A stretch of DNA of 33,582 nucleotides from Candidatus Bathyarchaeota archaeon (GTDB lineage Archaea > Thermoproteota > Bathyarchaeia > 40CM-2-53-6): assembly GCA_005888735.1 (NCBI GenBank), contig VBBN01000008.1, positions 1-33,582 of the forward strand, in the 5' to 3' direction. Of the stretch, positions 25,871-33,272 are shown in pieces (positions within the stretch are counted from its first letter, which is position 1; the number at the start of each line of letters is the position of its first letter). Below the pieces are notes generated by a model. The model saw only the letters and a list, made by a program, of their open reading frames with translations. It was not told the DNA's origin and searched no databases. The translations under genes were made by a program, and so were the position numbers.

Positions 25871-25891
25871 GGTGTATACATTGTTATATAC
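25871..25891 (+). promoter_or_regulatory. palindromic promoter element, copy 1
   Basis: The element reads GGTGTATA, six bases, then TATATAC, and contains the inverted arms GTATA and TATAC around a short spacer. Copy 2 at 26247-26267 matches it at 19 of 21 positions. It includes the probable TATA box of the small RHH-like gene starting at 25938. Palindromic structure overlapping a TATA box suggests an operator that blocks TBP when occupied. Confidence 0.55.
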
Positions 25892-25937
25892 CCCCTATAG
25901 GCCGCGACAACCCGGGGTAACATCCATCGCCAAGTTC

Positions 25938-26177
25938 ATGCTTTCCGTCCGAGACGGATCTTTCCAAAGAATATCATCTGAGGCAAGTGGGAGAGGAATA
26001 TCGGTTCAAGAGCTGTTAAGAGCTGTGATTTTGCCTGAATGGATTAGAGAAAATGTGAAGCAATCTTCTTTGTCGAAGCCTGTGAGAGAGGTTGCAACAC
26101 GGTTAACCAGACCCTCAATGCTCTCGGATCAACGAGCTCCCATTCTGAAAGTCGCCCTCGCCCGCCCGAGAACCTGA
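25938..26177 (+). CDS. small ribbon-helix-helix-like protein, 79 aa
   Basis: ATG 25938 is chosen because the frame upstream of it runs through the promoter element. The protein begins MLSVRDGSFQRISSEASGRG, then ISVQELLRAVILPEWIREN. This is the strand-helix-helix pattern of small archaeal RHH-type DNA-binding proteins, followed by a basic, probably disordered tail. The palindromic element just upstream, shared with the next gene, is a natural binding site for such a dimer, so autorepression is a reasonable guess. The start of the fold is right; the family assignment is by eye. Confidence 0.55.
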   Translation: MLSVRDGSFQRISSEASGRGISVQELLRAVILPEWIRENVKQSSLSKPVREVATRLTRPSMLSDQRAPILKVALARPRT

Positions 26178-26246
26178 GCCGCAGTCCAGCATGATACTTC
26201 TCGCCCAATCCTCGGGACTCCTTGACTCTAAGCGCTTATTATTCTG

Positions 26247-26267
26247 GGTGTATAAAATGTTATATAC
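26247..26267 (+). promoter_or_regulatory. palindromic promoter element, copy 2
   Basis: It has the same layout as copy 1 at 25871-25891: GGTGTATA, six bases (two differing), then TATATAC. The predicted transcript begins near 26290 and runs into GGAGGTGAT (26312-26320), a strong ribosome site for the GTG at 26324. Confidence 0.55.
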
Positions 26268-26323
26268 GAATGGCGGTCCGAGCATATTCTAGCTATTCGA
26301 CTCCAAGTGCGGGAGGTGATAAG

Positions 26324-26536
26324 GTGGAGAAACTAAAACCGGGGGACAGGATATGGGTCAAGAACCCGTGCATGGACGCAGAGCGCAAGATCGGAACGGT
26401 AATGGCGATAAAGAAAACGCGAAACGGCGTACGATATTACGTAGAATGGGAAGTCAACCTTGTAGAAAGCCCAAACCACCATCCGGGATATCGCGCTACC
26501 GAAATAGTGCCCATAAACCCCGGAAGCCCCAGTTGA
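26324..26536 (+). CDS. small basic beta-barrel-like protein, 70 aa
   Basis: GTG 26324 is preferred over an ATG at 26270 because GGAGGTGAT ends 3 bases before it. The protein, MEKLKPGDRIWVKNPCMD and onward, is 70 residues of short beta strands (KIGTVMAIKKTRNGVRYYVEWEV), like an SH3/KOW-type small barrel that can bind nucleic acid or protein. No family is firmly recognised. It shares a near-identical palindromic promoter element with the RHH-like gene 390 bp upstream, so both are probably under the same regulator. Confidence 0.55.
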   Translation: MEKLKPGDRIWVKNPCMDAERKIGTVMAIKKTRNGVRYYVEWEVNLVESPNHHPGYRATEIVPINPGSPS

Positions 26537-26572
26537 CGACGGGAAACTGAGTCCAGCAGTATTTCGACGATC

Positions 26573-26757
26573 TCTCTAAACGATGTTTAGAGATTTCCTG
26601 GCTTCCCGAATGCACCCTCATGCATTCAGGTGAACCGTCCCAGAAACTGTCATGTACACGGTAAAGAGATTGAGATGTTGATATTCATCTCTCAGTAATA
26701 GTTCAGATAATCATTTTTGCTTAGAGTCACCCCCGTTTGGACCACGCAAGAGTGGTC
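26573..26757. other. run of four stem-loops
   Basis: Four perfect hairpins follow each other: CTCTAAAC/GTTTAGAG with a 3-base loop (26574-26592; a 9-bp stem if the flanking T-A pair 26573/26593 is counted), GAATGCA/TGCATTC (26608-26627), GAGATG/CATCTC (26672-26691) and GACCAC/GTGGTC (26740-26757). They lie between a small gene and the TnpB gene, in a 500-base stretch with little coding. They could be a structured RNA, a set of terminators or parts of a transposon end. I cannot tell which from sequence alone. Confidence 0.4.
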
Positions 26758-26764
26758 GCTTTTT
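26740..26764 (+). terminator. hairpin with T-run
   Basis: GACCAC-GCAAGA-GTGGTC followed by GCTTTTT has the form of a stem plus T-run and lies downstream of the rightward small genes. Archaea mostly terminate at T-runs, so this is plausible but not proven. Confidence 0.4.
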
Positions 26765-26866
26765 GGGTCTGAGAGGGAAACGAAGTCTTCACCTTTCTCC
26801 TGAGGTCTGATAGAGGCCGATCTTGAGCATCCAGAGACGAAGTAGTTCAACCTGTAGTTGACTTAA

Positions 26867-27001
26867 ATTCGCAGACGATTTGGATTCGTAGTTTACCCGC
26901 ATCGCAGTGATCCCTTGAAGTACTATGACGAGGAGAAGATGGCCGAAGTTCGGAAAGCGTTTGATCGAGAGGTTCTAACGTGGAAAGGAGCAGTTTCCTA
27001 G
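26867..27001 (+). pseudogene. 5'-truncated gene tail, 44 codons
   Basis: After a TAA at 26864-26866 the frame encodes a clearly protein-like C-terminus, RRRFGFVVYPHRSDPLKYY then DEEKMAEVRKAFDREV, ending at TAG 26999-27001. There is no start codon at the beginning. It lies 37 bp from the 3' end of the TnpB gene, so it is probably the remaining tail of a gene disrupted by the transposon or by deletion. I do not know the parent family. Confidence 0.45.
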
Positions 27002-27038
27002 ACCACTAGTCGACTGCCTCTGCTACTTTTAGGTTCTG

Positions 27039-28304
27039 TCAAGTCTTCCGTTGACTTGGCTTCGGAGCATCGACTCTGAGGAGTACCGTAGTCGTCGGGT
27101 TCCCCTTCACTGCTTCAACTACTCCGCCTTGCGGCCCCTCGTGGGCCCGTGAACGGTCGAACCTCAACCGCCCACGCTGGGAGAGGTTGATCGCGGCAAC
27201 CACGTCCCGGTCCGTCATCGTTCGACATTTTCCACACCACAGCTTCCTTCGGAGCCGTTTGTCCTCTTGGAGTCTCTCCCCGCATTGAGAACAAACAACG
27301 CTCGTACCCTTCGTCTCGCTCCTGCTCAATCGAATGACCGGTAGTCCAACCCATCGTGCCTTGTACTCTATCTGGCGTTGGGCCTCACCGAAACTCCAAC
27401 CGTTCATCCGGCGTCGGTAGCTCCTTCCCTGACCGTTCCCTCTCCGGTAGAGCCTTCGAATGCCTTCAATAGTCTCCAGAACAATCGCCTCTCTGCGAGT
27501 AAGAGCTTGAGTCACGATCTGTTTCGTGACGTTGTGGAGAAGATGTTGAGTCCTGTAACGTCTTCGCCTTCCATACTTTGAAGCAAGCCTCCTTCTGACC
27601 TTCACATCATCTCGTCTGAACGAGCCGATTATCCGGGTCGTCGTCTCAGCAATTTTCACAGTCTTGGAAAGGTTGTGTTGGATCACACAATGCTCGTTAC
27701 CCACAGTCAGATTTCTCAGGTTCCTATCGACTCCGACGGTTCCTTCGCATTCCACCTCCAGCGCTTGCTTTGAAATGCAAACCGACAGTGACTTTTGAGT
27801 TAATGTGAAAGAACGGATTCTCAGGTTCGGCTCGGATAGGACTCGCATCGTGTGAGGCGTGAGTGAGATAAGCTGGAATCCTCCAGCTTTGAGAGCGAAT
27901 CTCAGCTTCCCGTCTTCCACTTTGAAGCCGTACGATGAGACGAGGAGGGGTTTTGACAGGGCCGGTGTTTTCGTTGGATAACCTCGTCTGATCGACTTCT
28001 TCCGCGCGGCAAGTATTCCTGCGGCTTTTGAGATGGCGTTTAGACGGTATCCGGAATAGCCACCATACCTCTCGAGTTTTCCGTAGGAGAGTATTGAGAG
28101 CCGCTTCATCGCCGTCGTGTCGGAGGCCAGGCCGATATCGATGCAATCGTTGACCATGAGTCGGAAAAGTCGGAGCAGCTCCAAGGTCTCACTGGTGGGT
28201 CGGTAGCCTTGTTTCACTGACTTGAGAGCTAGCAAATTGGGGATCGTAGTCTCCAAGAGGCTGGTATTTCCGTGAAACAGTCCAGCGTAACTAATCTCTG
28301 ACAT
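27039..28304 (-). CDS. tnpB: TnpB (IS200/IS605-family RNA-guided nuclease-like protein)
   Basis: The 421-residue protein has the RuvC-like triad of TnpB: Asp193 in GVDRNLRNLTVG, Glu277 in IVLETIEGI, and an Asp in DRDVVAAINLS (365 or 367). It also has a zinc finger C338-x2-C341 and C357-x2-C360 (VCSQCGE, WCGKC). The N-terminal half is the basic helical domain. TnpB proteins are guided by an RNA made from the 3' end of their gene plus the transposon right end. No TnpA transposase is in the window. I start at ATG 28304; TTG 28307 is one codon earlier. The catalytic residues look intact, so the nuclease may be active. Confidence 0.93.
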   Translation of the reverse strand: MSEISYAGLFHGNTSLLETTIPNLLALKSVKQGYRPTSETLELLRLFRLMVNDCIDIGLASDTTAMKRLSILSYGKLERYGGYSGYRLNAISKAAGILAARKKSIRRGYPTKTPALSKPLLVSSYGFKVEDGKLRFALKAGGFQLISLTPHTMRVLSEPNLRIRSFTLTQKSLSVCISKQALEVECEGTVGVDRNLRNLTVGNEHCVIQHNLSKTVKIAETTTRIIGSFRRDDVKVRRRLASKYGRRRRYRTQHLLHNVTKQIVTQALTRREAIVLETIEGIRRLYRRGNGQGRSYRRRMNGWSFGEAQRQIEYKARWVGLPVIRLSRSETKGTSVVCSQCGERLQEDKRLRRKLWCGKCRTMTDRDVVAAINLSQRGRLRFDRSRAHEGPQGGVVEAVKGNPTTTVLLRVDAPKPSQRKT

Positions 28305-28366
28305 CAACCGAAGATTTGACAGAACTTTTACAATAGAAAGTTCATCGGCTTCCTCGTAACAAATGA

Positions 28367-28558
28367 GATTGTTCTTTTGAAGGTGGCGGAAAAGACCAGA
28401 CTGAACTAAAGAAAGAGTTCGGTGGAAGACCCTTCGAAATGGCGGGGCAAACAGGGAGGCTCTGGGTAACGCCGCTGAAGGAAGCCAAAGACGTAGGGTC
28501 CGTCATGTCTTTCGTAAGGAAGAGATACCAGACAGTATCCTCGACGAGTGAACCCTAG
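28367..28558 (+). pseudogene. gene remnant, 63 codons without an N-terminal start
   Basis: After a TGA at 28364-28366 the frame is open to TAG 28556-28558 and reads GGGKDQTELKKEFGGRPFE, MAGQTGRLWVTPLKEAKDV, then a basic end. The first ATG is at 28439, leaving a possible 39-residue protein. Its composition is clearly protein-like and its 5' part ends near the transposon, so it may be the truncated remainder of an interrupted gene. No family recognised. The rest of 28305-28618 shows nothing else. Confidence 0.4.
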
Positions 28559-28618
28559 TCGCCTAGATTCCAGGCTCTTCAGGTTCTCATCAAATGTCGT
28601 ATGAAGAAAGGGGCTTCT

Positions 28619-28981
28619 TTAGAAAGCGAGTCTTAGACTAGGGGTCTTCGTCGGATGAAGTCGATCCGCTAGCACTCTCTCTTTGAGGAAGACGTATCTG
28701 TCCGGTATTGAATCATCATAGTCGAAGCTCGCGGTCAACGCGAACTCCTTGTACAGTTCAACCATTGTCCGGTAAGCTATGACGCGCGCACTCGTCCCCA
28801 ACCTCTCCTGCAATATCTTCACAACATCCTCAAATCTGCCCGGGATATCATCTCTGCGGATGCCTTTCTTTTCTAGGAAATCGTAGATCCAGTCCCGGAT
28901 GGATCCGCCCATTCCTTGCAGGACTAGGTCAAACCAATAGTTAACGGCTAATTGAAACCCGGACATCAGGCTCGAACGCAT
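28619..28981 (-). CDS. hypothetical helical protein, 120 aa
   Basis: The protein is almost wholly helical, with aromatic and charged residues in a regular pattern: VNYWFDLVLQGMGGSIRDW, FEDVVKILQERLG, VIAYRTMVELYKEF. There is no Cys, no membrane segment and no signal peptide, so it is cytosolic. Either ATG (28981 or 28966) could be the start. I do not recognise a family; the fold may be a four-helix bundle. The nearest genes are not closely coupled, so context gives no function. Confidence 0.65.
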   Translation of the reverse strand: MRSSLMSGFQLAVNYWFDLVLQGMGGSIRDWIYDFLEKKGIRRDDIPGRFEDVVKILQERLGTSARVIAYRTMVELYKEFALTASFDYDDSIPDRYVFLKERVLADRLHPTKTPSLRLAF

Positions 28982-29121
28982 CGATAGCTCAGCCTACGTG
29001 ATGAAGCAAGCGAGGAACGACTGAATACGCCTAGCGTTTCTGACGCCTGAGCTGAGCGGTAATCCCTCTGTTTCCTAGCTTCTAGAGAAAAAGGGGATTC
29101 TAGGCTCATCTTGGGCTGGTT

Positions 29122-29156
29122 GCTGGCGACCCTACCGTGAGAAACGGCAGGCCAGC
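29122..29156. other. nested hairpin in an intergenic region
   Basis: Outer arms GCTGGC (29122-29127) and GCCAGC (29151-29156) enclose inner arms CCGT (29135-29138) and ACGG (29144-29147). It lies 51 bases after the stop of the leftward TPR-like gene and before the 28981 gene. It may act as a transcript-end structure; there is no T-run. Confidence 0.3.
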
Positions 29157-29206
29157 GATTGCTGCCTAGAGCAGGTCTGGGCGAGTCAAGCTTGACTCCG
29201 CTGCAA

Positions 29207-29710
29207 TTACTTCTTCCTGGAAACGTGCTTCTCCGGAACCATTAACGCTTCAGTTTCGCGAATCTGTCCCATGTATGTCTCCCTATCTTCATTGTCTAGG
29301 GACAGCTTGCTGAGTTGCTCCCGTGCTTTCTCGATGTAACTCCGTGCTGAGGAATAGTCCCCGGCCACGGCGTAGGCCCGAGCGACTGCCTCAAACGCCG
29401 TCCCCAAGACCTCCTGTAAGTTGTTCTTCTGGCAGATTTCAAGCGACGACCTAGCAAACTGGAGAGAAAGACATGGCTGGTTTAGAGCGGCGTAGACACG
29501 AGAAATTTGCCAATTACCAACGGCTCGATTCCGAGCGTTTCCAACTAGACCCCAGTGAAACCGAGACGCGTGGGCTAGGTGGAGCATCTCTTCCTCGTCG
29601 CCACCGCTTCTGTCTTTCTTCTCTAGATATTCCCAGGCGTGGTTGAAACAGCCGCTTGCGGTTTTTCGATGGAACTCCTGTTCTGCGTCGGAAATGGTCG
29701 GTGCTTTCAT
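29207..29710 (-). CDS. TPR-like repeat protein, 167 aa
   Basis: The protein is helical with TPR-like spacing of small and aromatic residues: NWQISRVYAALNQPCLSLQF, then AFEAVARAYAVAGDYSSARS, which together resemble two or three repeats. An N-terminal helix and a charged C-terminus flank them. TPR proteins act as adaptors binding other proteins; no partner is suggested by the neighbours. It starts at ATG 29710. Related small proteins of this type occur in both archaea and bacteria, usually annotated only as hypothetical. Confidence 0.65.
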   Translation of the reverse strand: MKAPTISDAEQEFHRKTASGCFNHAWEYLEKKDRSGGDEEEMLHLAHASRFHWGLVGNARNRAVGNWQISRVYAALNQPCLSLQFARSSLEICQKNNLQEVLGTAFEAVARAYAVAGDYSSARSYIEKAREQLSKLSLDNEDRETYMGQIRETEALMVPEKHVSRKK

Positions 29711-29850
29711 GACCGTCCTACTTGTTTCGGTTCTAGATATGATGTGCGGTTCTTCCGCACAGACGGCCTGTATTTGCCTAGAGAAAAGGGGGCAGAATTG
29801 TACGGTTCCGTCTGATACACATGTCGACTGTTTGGTTGATCTGTGAAGGA

Positions 29851-30264
29851 CTAGTTGTTGAGGTGTAGTTTGATTTTTGACTCGATCATGTGTTTGGGTA
29901 CTGCTCCAATGATTCCGTCCACGAGTTTTCCCTTCTTGAAGACGAGGAGTGCTGGGATGCTTTGTATCTGGAATGCATTAGATGCGACGGGGTTCTCGTC
30001 AACGTTCAGTTTTCCGAAGGAAACTTTCCCCGAGTATTCATGTGCCAGTTGCTCGATTACCGGTGCAACCATTCTGCAGGGCCCGCACCATTCTGCCCAG
30101 AAGTCCACTACCATGAGAGGCTGGTTGGAGATTGTCTCCTCGAAAGTTTGGTCTGTCAAGGTGATGGGTTCTCCTTGCCCGTTGCTCTGCGATAGTGACG
30201 GCTTGTTTTGTAGCATGGCTTGCAGCTTCCTCTGTTTGATTCTCTCTATTTCCTCGTCCAACAC
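29851..30264 (-). CDS. trxA: thioredoxin with helical N-terminal extension
   Basis: I take GTG 30264 as the start: an A/T-rich TATA-like element lies 38-48 bp upstream, an AGAGGA sits just before, and the protein then begins MLDEEIERIKQRKLQAMLQ, as in other archaeal thioredoxins with a short helix. The redox site is WCGPC (C60 and C63) in FWAEWCGPCRMV, the cis-Pro loop is SIPALLVF, and the fold ends GAVPKHMIE. Length 137. It reduces protein disulfides in the cytosol. It is divergent from a TrmB/MarR-like regulator with a Cys pair at its end, a likely redox-linked arrangement. Confidence 0.92.
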   Translation of the reverse strand: MLDEEIERIKQRKLQAMLQNKPSLSQSNGQGEPITLTDQTFEETISNQPLMVVDFWAEWCGPCRMVAPVIEQLAHEYSGKVSFGKLNVDENPVASNAFQIQSIPALLVFKKGKLVDGIIGAVPKHMIESKIKLHLNN

Positions 30265-30301
30265 AGTCAAGTCCTCTAGACATAGTCTTTGTCCTATGCT
30301 T

Positions 30302-30346
30302 CTATAAATATTTCTCGGTCTTGCCAATCATGTGCAAGACTTAAAT
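30302..30346. promoter_or_regulatory. back-to-back promoter region
   Basis: On the minus strand, AAATATTTATAG (30313-30302) is the TATA-like element of the thioredoxin gene. On the plus strand, ACTTAAAT at 30339-30346 lies 29-36 bp before ATG 30375 of the regulator. The two elements are about 25 bp apart, so a protein bound between them could affect both genes. Confidence 0.5.
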
Positions 30347-30374
30347 CGGCGATGCTATCCACCATTTCTCAGAT

Positions 30375-30752
30375 ATGAGTCTCCAACTCCTAACGAGACG
30401 GAACGCTTCGTGCAACGAGTTGCTTTGCACCATATACAATCTGAACCCCCTGGATCTTGAAATCTTCTACCAACTTGCCGGGGGTAGAACTGCTGGCCTT
30501 GATGAGCTCGCTAGCGCAGTCAAGAGGGACAGAAGCACCGTCCACAGAAGCCTCCAGAAACTCGTCGGCGGCGGACTTGGCTACAAGGAAGTGAAATCAT
30601 TGAAGGACGGAGGATACTACCACGTCTACGGTGCGACCGAACTCGCGACTATCAGGAAGCAAGCAGAACAACGGGTCAAGGACCTCACGACCAGTCTGGA
30701 GAAGATGCTTCACAACTTCGAATCAGATGTCAGAAAACATTGCTGCACTTGA
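30375..30752 (+). CDS. TrmB/MarR-like winged-helix regulator, 125 aa
   Basis: The winged helix is visible: LDLEIFYQLAGGRTAGLDEL, then AVKRDRSTVHRSLQKLVGGG for the recognition helix, and a wing containing GGYYHVYGATELATI. A dimerisation helix follows. Cys are placed at 13, 18 and, notably, in a final HCCT, so it could respond to oxidation. It is divergent from the thioredoxin gene, which makes it a candidate regulator of that gene and of itself. It starts at ATG 30375, essentially leaderless from its TATA element. The exact family (TrmB-like versus MarR-like) is unsure. Confidence 0.78.
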   Translation: MSLQLLTRRNASCNELLCTIYNLNPLDLEIFYQLAGGRTAGLDELASAVKRDRSTVHRSLQKLVGGGLGYKEVKSLKDGGYYHVYGATELATIRKQAEQRVKDLTTSLEKMLHNFESDVRKHCCT

Positions 30753-30809
30753 CCCATGGCCCCAGCAGCTCGAGACCCGAGAATTGCCTTCAACTGCAAG
30801 GCTGCGATT

Positions 30810-31844
30810 CTAGAAGTCTTCGGGAAGCTCTAGGTCGCCTGTTTGGCCCAAGACTCGGTAGCAGGTTAAGGTGATCCATTTGCTGGGCTTTCCAATTTCC
30901 TCTACGTCGACTAGAGTTTTCCTGCCTTTGCCTGAGGGGTAGAAGAAGTCGCCTTCTCTGTACCAGTCGCCCTCAAGATTCCAAGTCCCGTCAGGATTCT
31001 GTTTCGACATTAACAAGTGGACGGCTTCTCGTATTCTCTCGTCATCTGAATAGCCAAGCTTTGTCAAGACCCGCAACCCGTGGAGGATGTCGTAGAAGTA
31101 GTACATTGGAAAATGGAGCTGTGTGAAGAAGGGATAGGTTGGCTTCCAGTGATGGTTGTCCGACTTGTAGACGTGGTGCATGAGGAGAAACTCTGCCCCG
31201 CGTTCGATGGAGCGTTTCATTCGACGGGTCCATTTCGGGCGGGGAATCTCCGAGTAGGCCCATAAGGGCTCGACGGTGGACATGAACGAACTATGCTTTA
31301 CCTTCTTTTCTGGATAGTCGCAGTTCCAGCCTCCATCTTCCTGTTGATGCTTGGGGAACCAGTCAATCGCTCGCTGGATCCTCGGGTCATTACCGTAACC
31401 AAACTTGGACAGAGTTCGGACCATGTTCCCTGTCAGGCACGCCTCATCCCACCTTCTCCCCTTGTCCTCTAGTTTGCTGGGACAGGCGAATGCTCCAGTG
31501 TCCACCTGATGAAGGTCAAAGAACCTCTCGCACTCAGCCTTGATTCTGGCGTTGGGCGGGATACCCATCTCGGCCAAGAGCATAAGTGGCCAAACCGCTG
31601 ATGCCCACTTCGGCCTATAGCACGTGTCGCTTGGTCGCCAGACACCACTACTGGTCTGCGCCTTCATCAGCTTCCTAACCAGCAGATAATTGGGAATCTC
31701 TTTCCTCGTCGTTGCCACATCGTGGCTGTCTAATGGACGATGCAAGATGTCGACTAGGGCATGAAACCTTACGGCGGGGTCTCTGGGTTCAAGGAGCCAT
31801 CTAAGAGCAGAAGGATTCTTCACGTTGGCCCGAGTTTTTGGCAA
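30810..31844 (-). CDS. alpha/alpha-toroid (prenyltransferase/squalene-cyclase-like) protein, paralogue 2
   Basis: This 344-residue protein is the clear paralogue of the one at 19874-20944: the helix repeats, CYRPKWASAVWPLMLLAEMG, CLTGNMVRTLSKFGYG, DGGWNCD, HSSFMSTVEPLWA and LHFPMYYFYDILHGLRV are shared in the same order. It too lacks DxDD. The two are diverged enough to be old duplicates and lie about 10 kb apart on opposite strands. The retained Cys and His suggest a shared chemistry. The start is TTG 31844; GTG 31823 is an alternative. It is divergent from the DUF2182 membrane protein, 74 bp away. Confidence 0.75.
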   Translation of the reverse strand: MPKTRANVKNPSALRWLLEPRDPAVRFHALVDILHRPLDSHDVATTRKEIPNYLLVRKLMKAQTSSGVWRPSDTCYRPKWASAVWPLMLLAEMGIPPNARIKAECERFFDLHQVDTGAFACPSKLEDKGRRWDEACLTGNMVRTLSKFGYGNDPRIQRAIDWFPKHQQEDGGWNCDYPEKKVKHSSFMSTVEPLWAYSEIPRPKWTRRMKRSIERGAEFLLMHHVYKSDNHHWKPTYPFFTQLHFPMYYFYDILHGLRVLTKLGYSDDERIREAVHLLMSKQNPDGTWNLEGDWYREGDFFYPSGKGRKTLVDVEEIGKPSKWITLTCYRVLGQTGDLELPEDF

Positions 31845-31918
31845 TTGGCGTCCTTATGATAAGGAGCCATGGATGGTAGACTTAAACTGTAAGATTCATC
31901 GAGCGATACCGGGCAAAC

Positions 31919-32683
31919 TTGGACCTGACGCTGTCCCGATTCACTGGAAATATTCCGGGGACGGCCTTTGCTCTTGCGGGGTCCCTCGGTGTGTTATCCC
32001 TCGTCTCCTGGTATTTCGTAGCAGGCGCAAACATGCCAATCGCCGGGACGCTAGATGCCGCCGCCTTCGTTCTTTTCACCGCAATTTGGGGCATCGGAAT
32101 GGTCGCTATGATGTTTCCCTCGCTAATCCCAATGATCTACGTGGTCACAACGTCGACGAAGAAAGAGCAACAAGAAGAAGGACAACGATCGTCTGCGTTT
32201 CAGAGGTTTCTTGTACCCTTCAGAGCGTCGCTGTTCATCCTAGGTTACGTCGGAATATGGACCCTCCTGGGTTCGCTATTCTACCTGGCGATCACCGGAC
32301 TCACCGTGGCAGGGGTGCCTGTGAACCTTGGCTCCTTTGGGTTTTGGGGAGGAATCATTGTCATTGCAACGGGTCTCTATCAGTTCACCCGTTTCAAACA
32401 GAAGGCTTTGATGAAATGCCGTAGCCCTATGAGCTTCATTCTTACATGTTGGAAGAGTGGTAGCGCAGGTGCAGGGTTGATGGGTGCTGACTACGGGTTC
32501 TTCTGCACGAAGTGTTGTTGGGTCCTTATGGTGGGGTTGCTCATCGTTGGGACCATGAGTCTTCCGCTGATGGGCACCTTCACCCTCATCATATTTGCAG
32601 AGAAGGTTGTTCCCAGAGGCCATCTAATGTCTAGACTTATCGGAGCGGCGTTTCTCGCTGCCGGTTTCTACATGCTAATCTGA
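31919..32683 (+). CDS. DUF2182 membrane protein with Cys/Met-rich segment
   Basis: The 254-residue protein is very hydrophobic, with about six to seven membrane helices. DUF2182 features include GMVAMMFPSLIPMIYV and a later segment MKCRSPMSFILTCWKSG followed by YGFFCTKCCWVLM. Conserved Cys, His and Met in such proteins have led to the suggestion of metal binding, but the function is unknown. It starts at TTG 31919 and has no signal peptide beyond the first helix. It is divergent from the second toroid paralogue, so the two may share regulation; nothing more can be inferred. Confidence 0.8.
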   Translation: MDLTLSRFTGNIPGTAFALAGSLGVLSLVSWYFVAGANMPIAGTLDAAAFVLFTAIWGIGMVAMMFPSLIPMIYVVTTSTKKEQQEEGQRSSAFQRFLVPFRASLFILGYVGIWTLLGSLFYLAITGLTVAGVPVNLGSFGFWGGIIVIATGLYQFTRFKQKALMKCRSPMSFILTCWKSGSAGAGLMGADYGFFCTKCCWVLMVGLLIVGTMSLPLMGTFTLIIFAEKVVPRGHLMSRLIGAAFLAAGFYMLI

Positions 32684-32763
32684 AAATTCCGTCATCATTC
32701 GCAAATGCCAAGATTGGTCACAGGAAGTTTTTGGAACCCGGAAGAGAAGTTTTCTTGAACTGG

Positions 32764-32780
32764 CGGACCCGGTAGGTCCG
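32764..32780. terminator. hairpin between convergent genes
   Basis: CGGACC (32764-32769), a 5-base loop and GGTCCG (32775-32780) form a perfect 6-bp stem. It lies between the convergent DUF2182 gene and the SnoaL-like gene. There is no strong T-run on either side, so the terminator role is tentative. Confidence 0.4.
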
Positions 32781-32843
32781 TCCCAAATGGGTCCGAATCT
32801 CTCTCTACTCCCTAAATCTTCCGTGTAGACTTGTGAATCTCGG

Positions 32844-33272
32844 TCAGGGTTTGAGACCGAGCTGGGCCCACATCCCGAGCGCATCCCAGTATACATGCCA
32901 TTCTGTAATCTGCCCGCCAGCCAGCCTGTACATCGAGACCCATGGAACCCGAACATGCTTCTTTGCACCTTGGATGACTTTCCCGTCAGGACACGTCAGA
33001 GGTCCCTTGTGTGTCCCCGTGAAGACTTACTCCGCACAAGCCCAGTCTTCCCGGCCGAATGCTAATTCCTTCCGGTTCCGAGCATCCGGAAAAGCTGAGA
33101 CGTAGCCGACAAACAGGTCCAGAACCGCCGCCCTGCCCTTCTTGGGCTTAGGGTTGTCCGGAGTCCGGTAAATGACCGATTCGGTGTGCAACTTCTCAAC
33201 GCGGTCCCAGTCCCGCCTGTTGAAAGCGTCGACGAATGCGTCGATGACCGGCTGGTTCTCTTCAACGTTCAT
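32844..33272 (-). pseudogene. SnoaL-like (NTF2-fold) gene with in-frame TAA
   Basis: From ATG 33272 the frame encodes NVEENQPVIDAFVDAFNRRD and continues as a SnoaL-like polyketide-cyclase/ester-cyclase fold. It is interrupted by TAA at 33027-33029 (codon 82), between DWACAE and VFTGTHKGPLT. The same frame then runs on to TGA 32844-32846, ending EWHVYWDALGMWAQLGLKP. Both halves clearly belong to one fold, so this is a nonsense-mutated gene or a sequencing error. It overlaps the 3' end of the DHFR-like gene by 11 bases, as in an operon. Confidence 0.75.

Noticed and set aside
26573-26757. CRISPR array
   Set aside because: The hairpins differ in sequence and spacing; no direct repeats with unique spacers are present.
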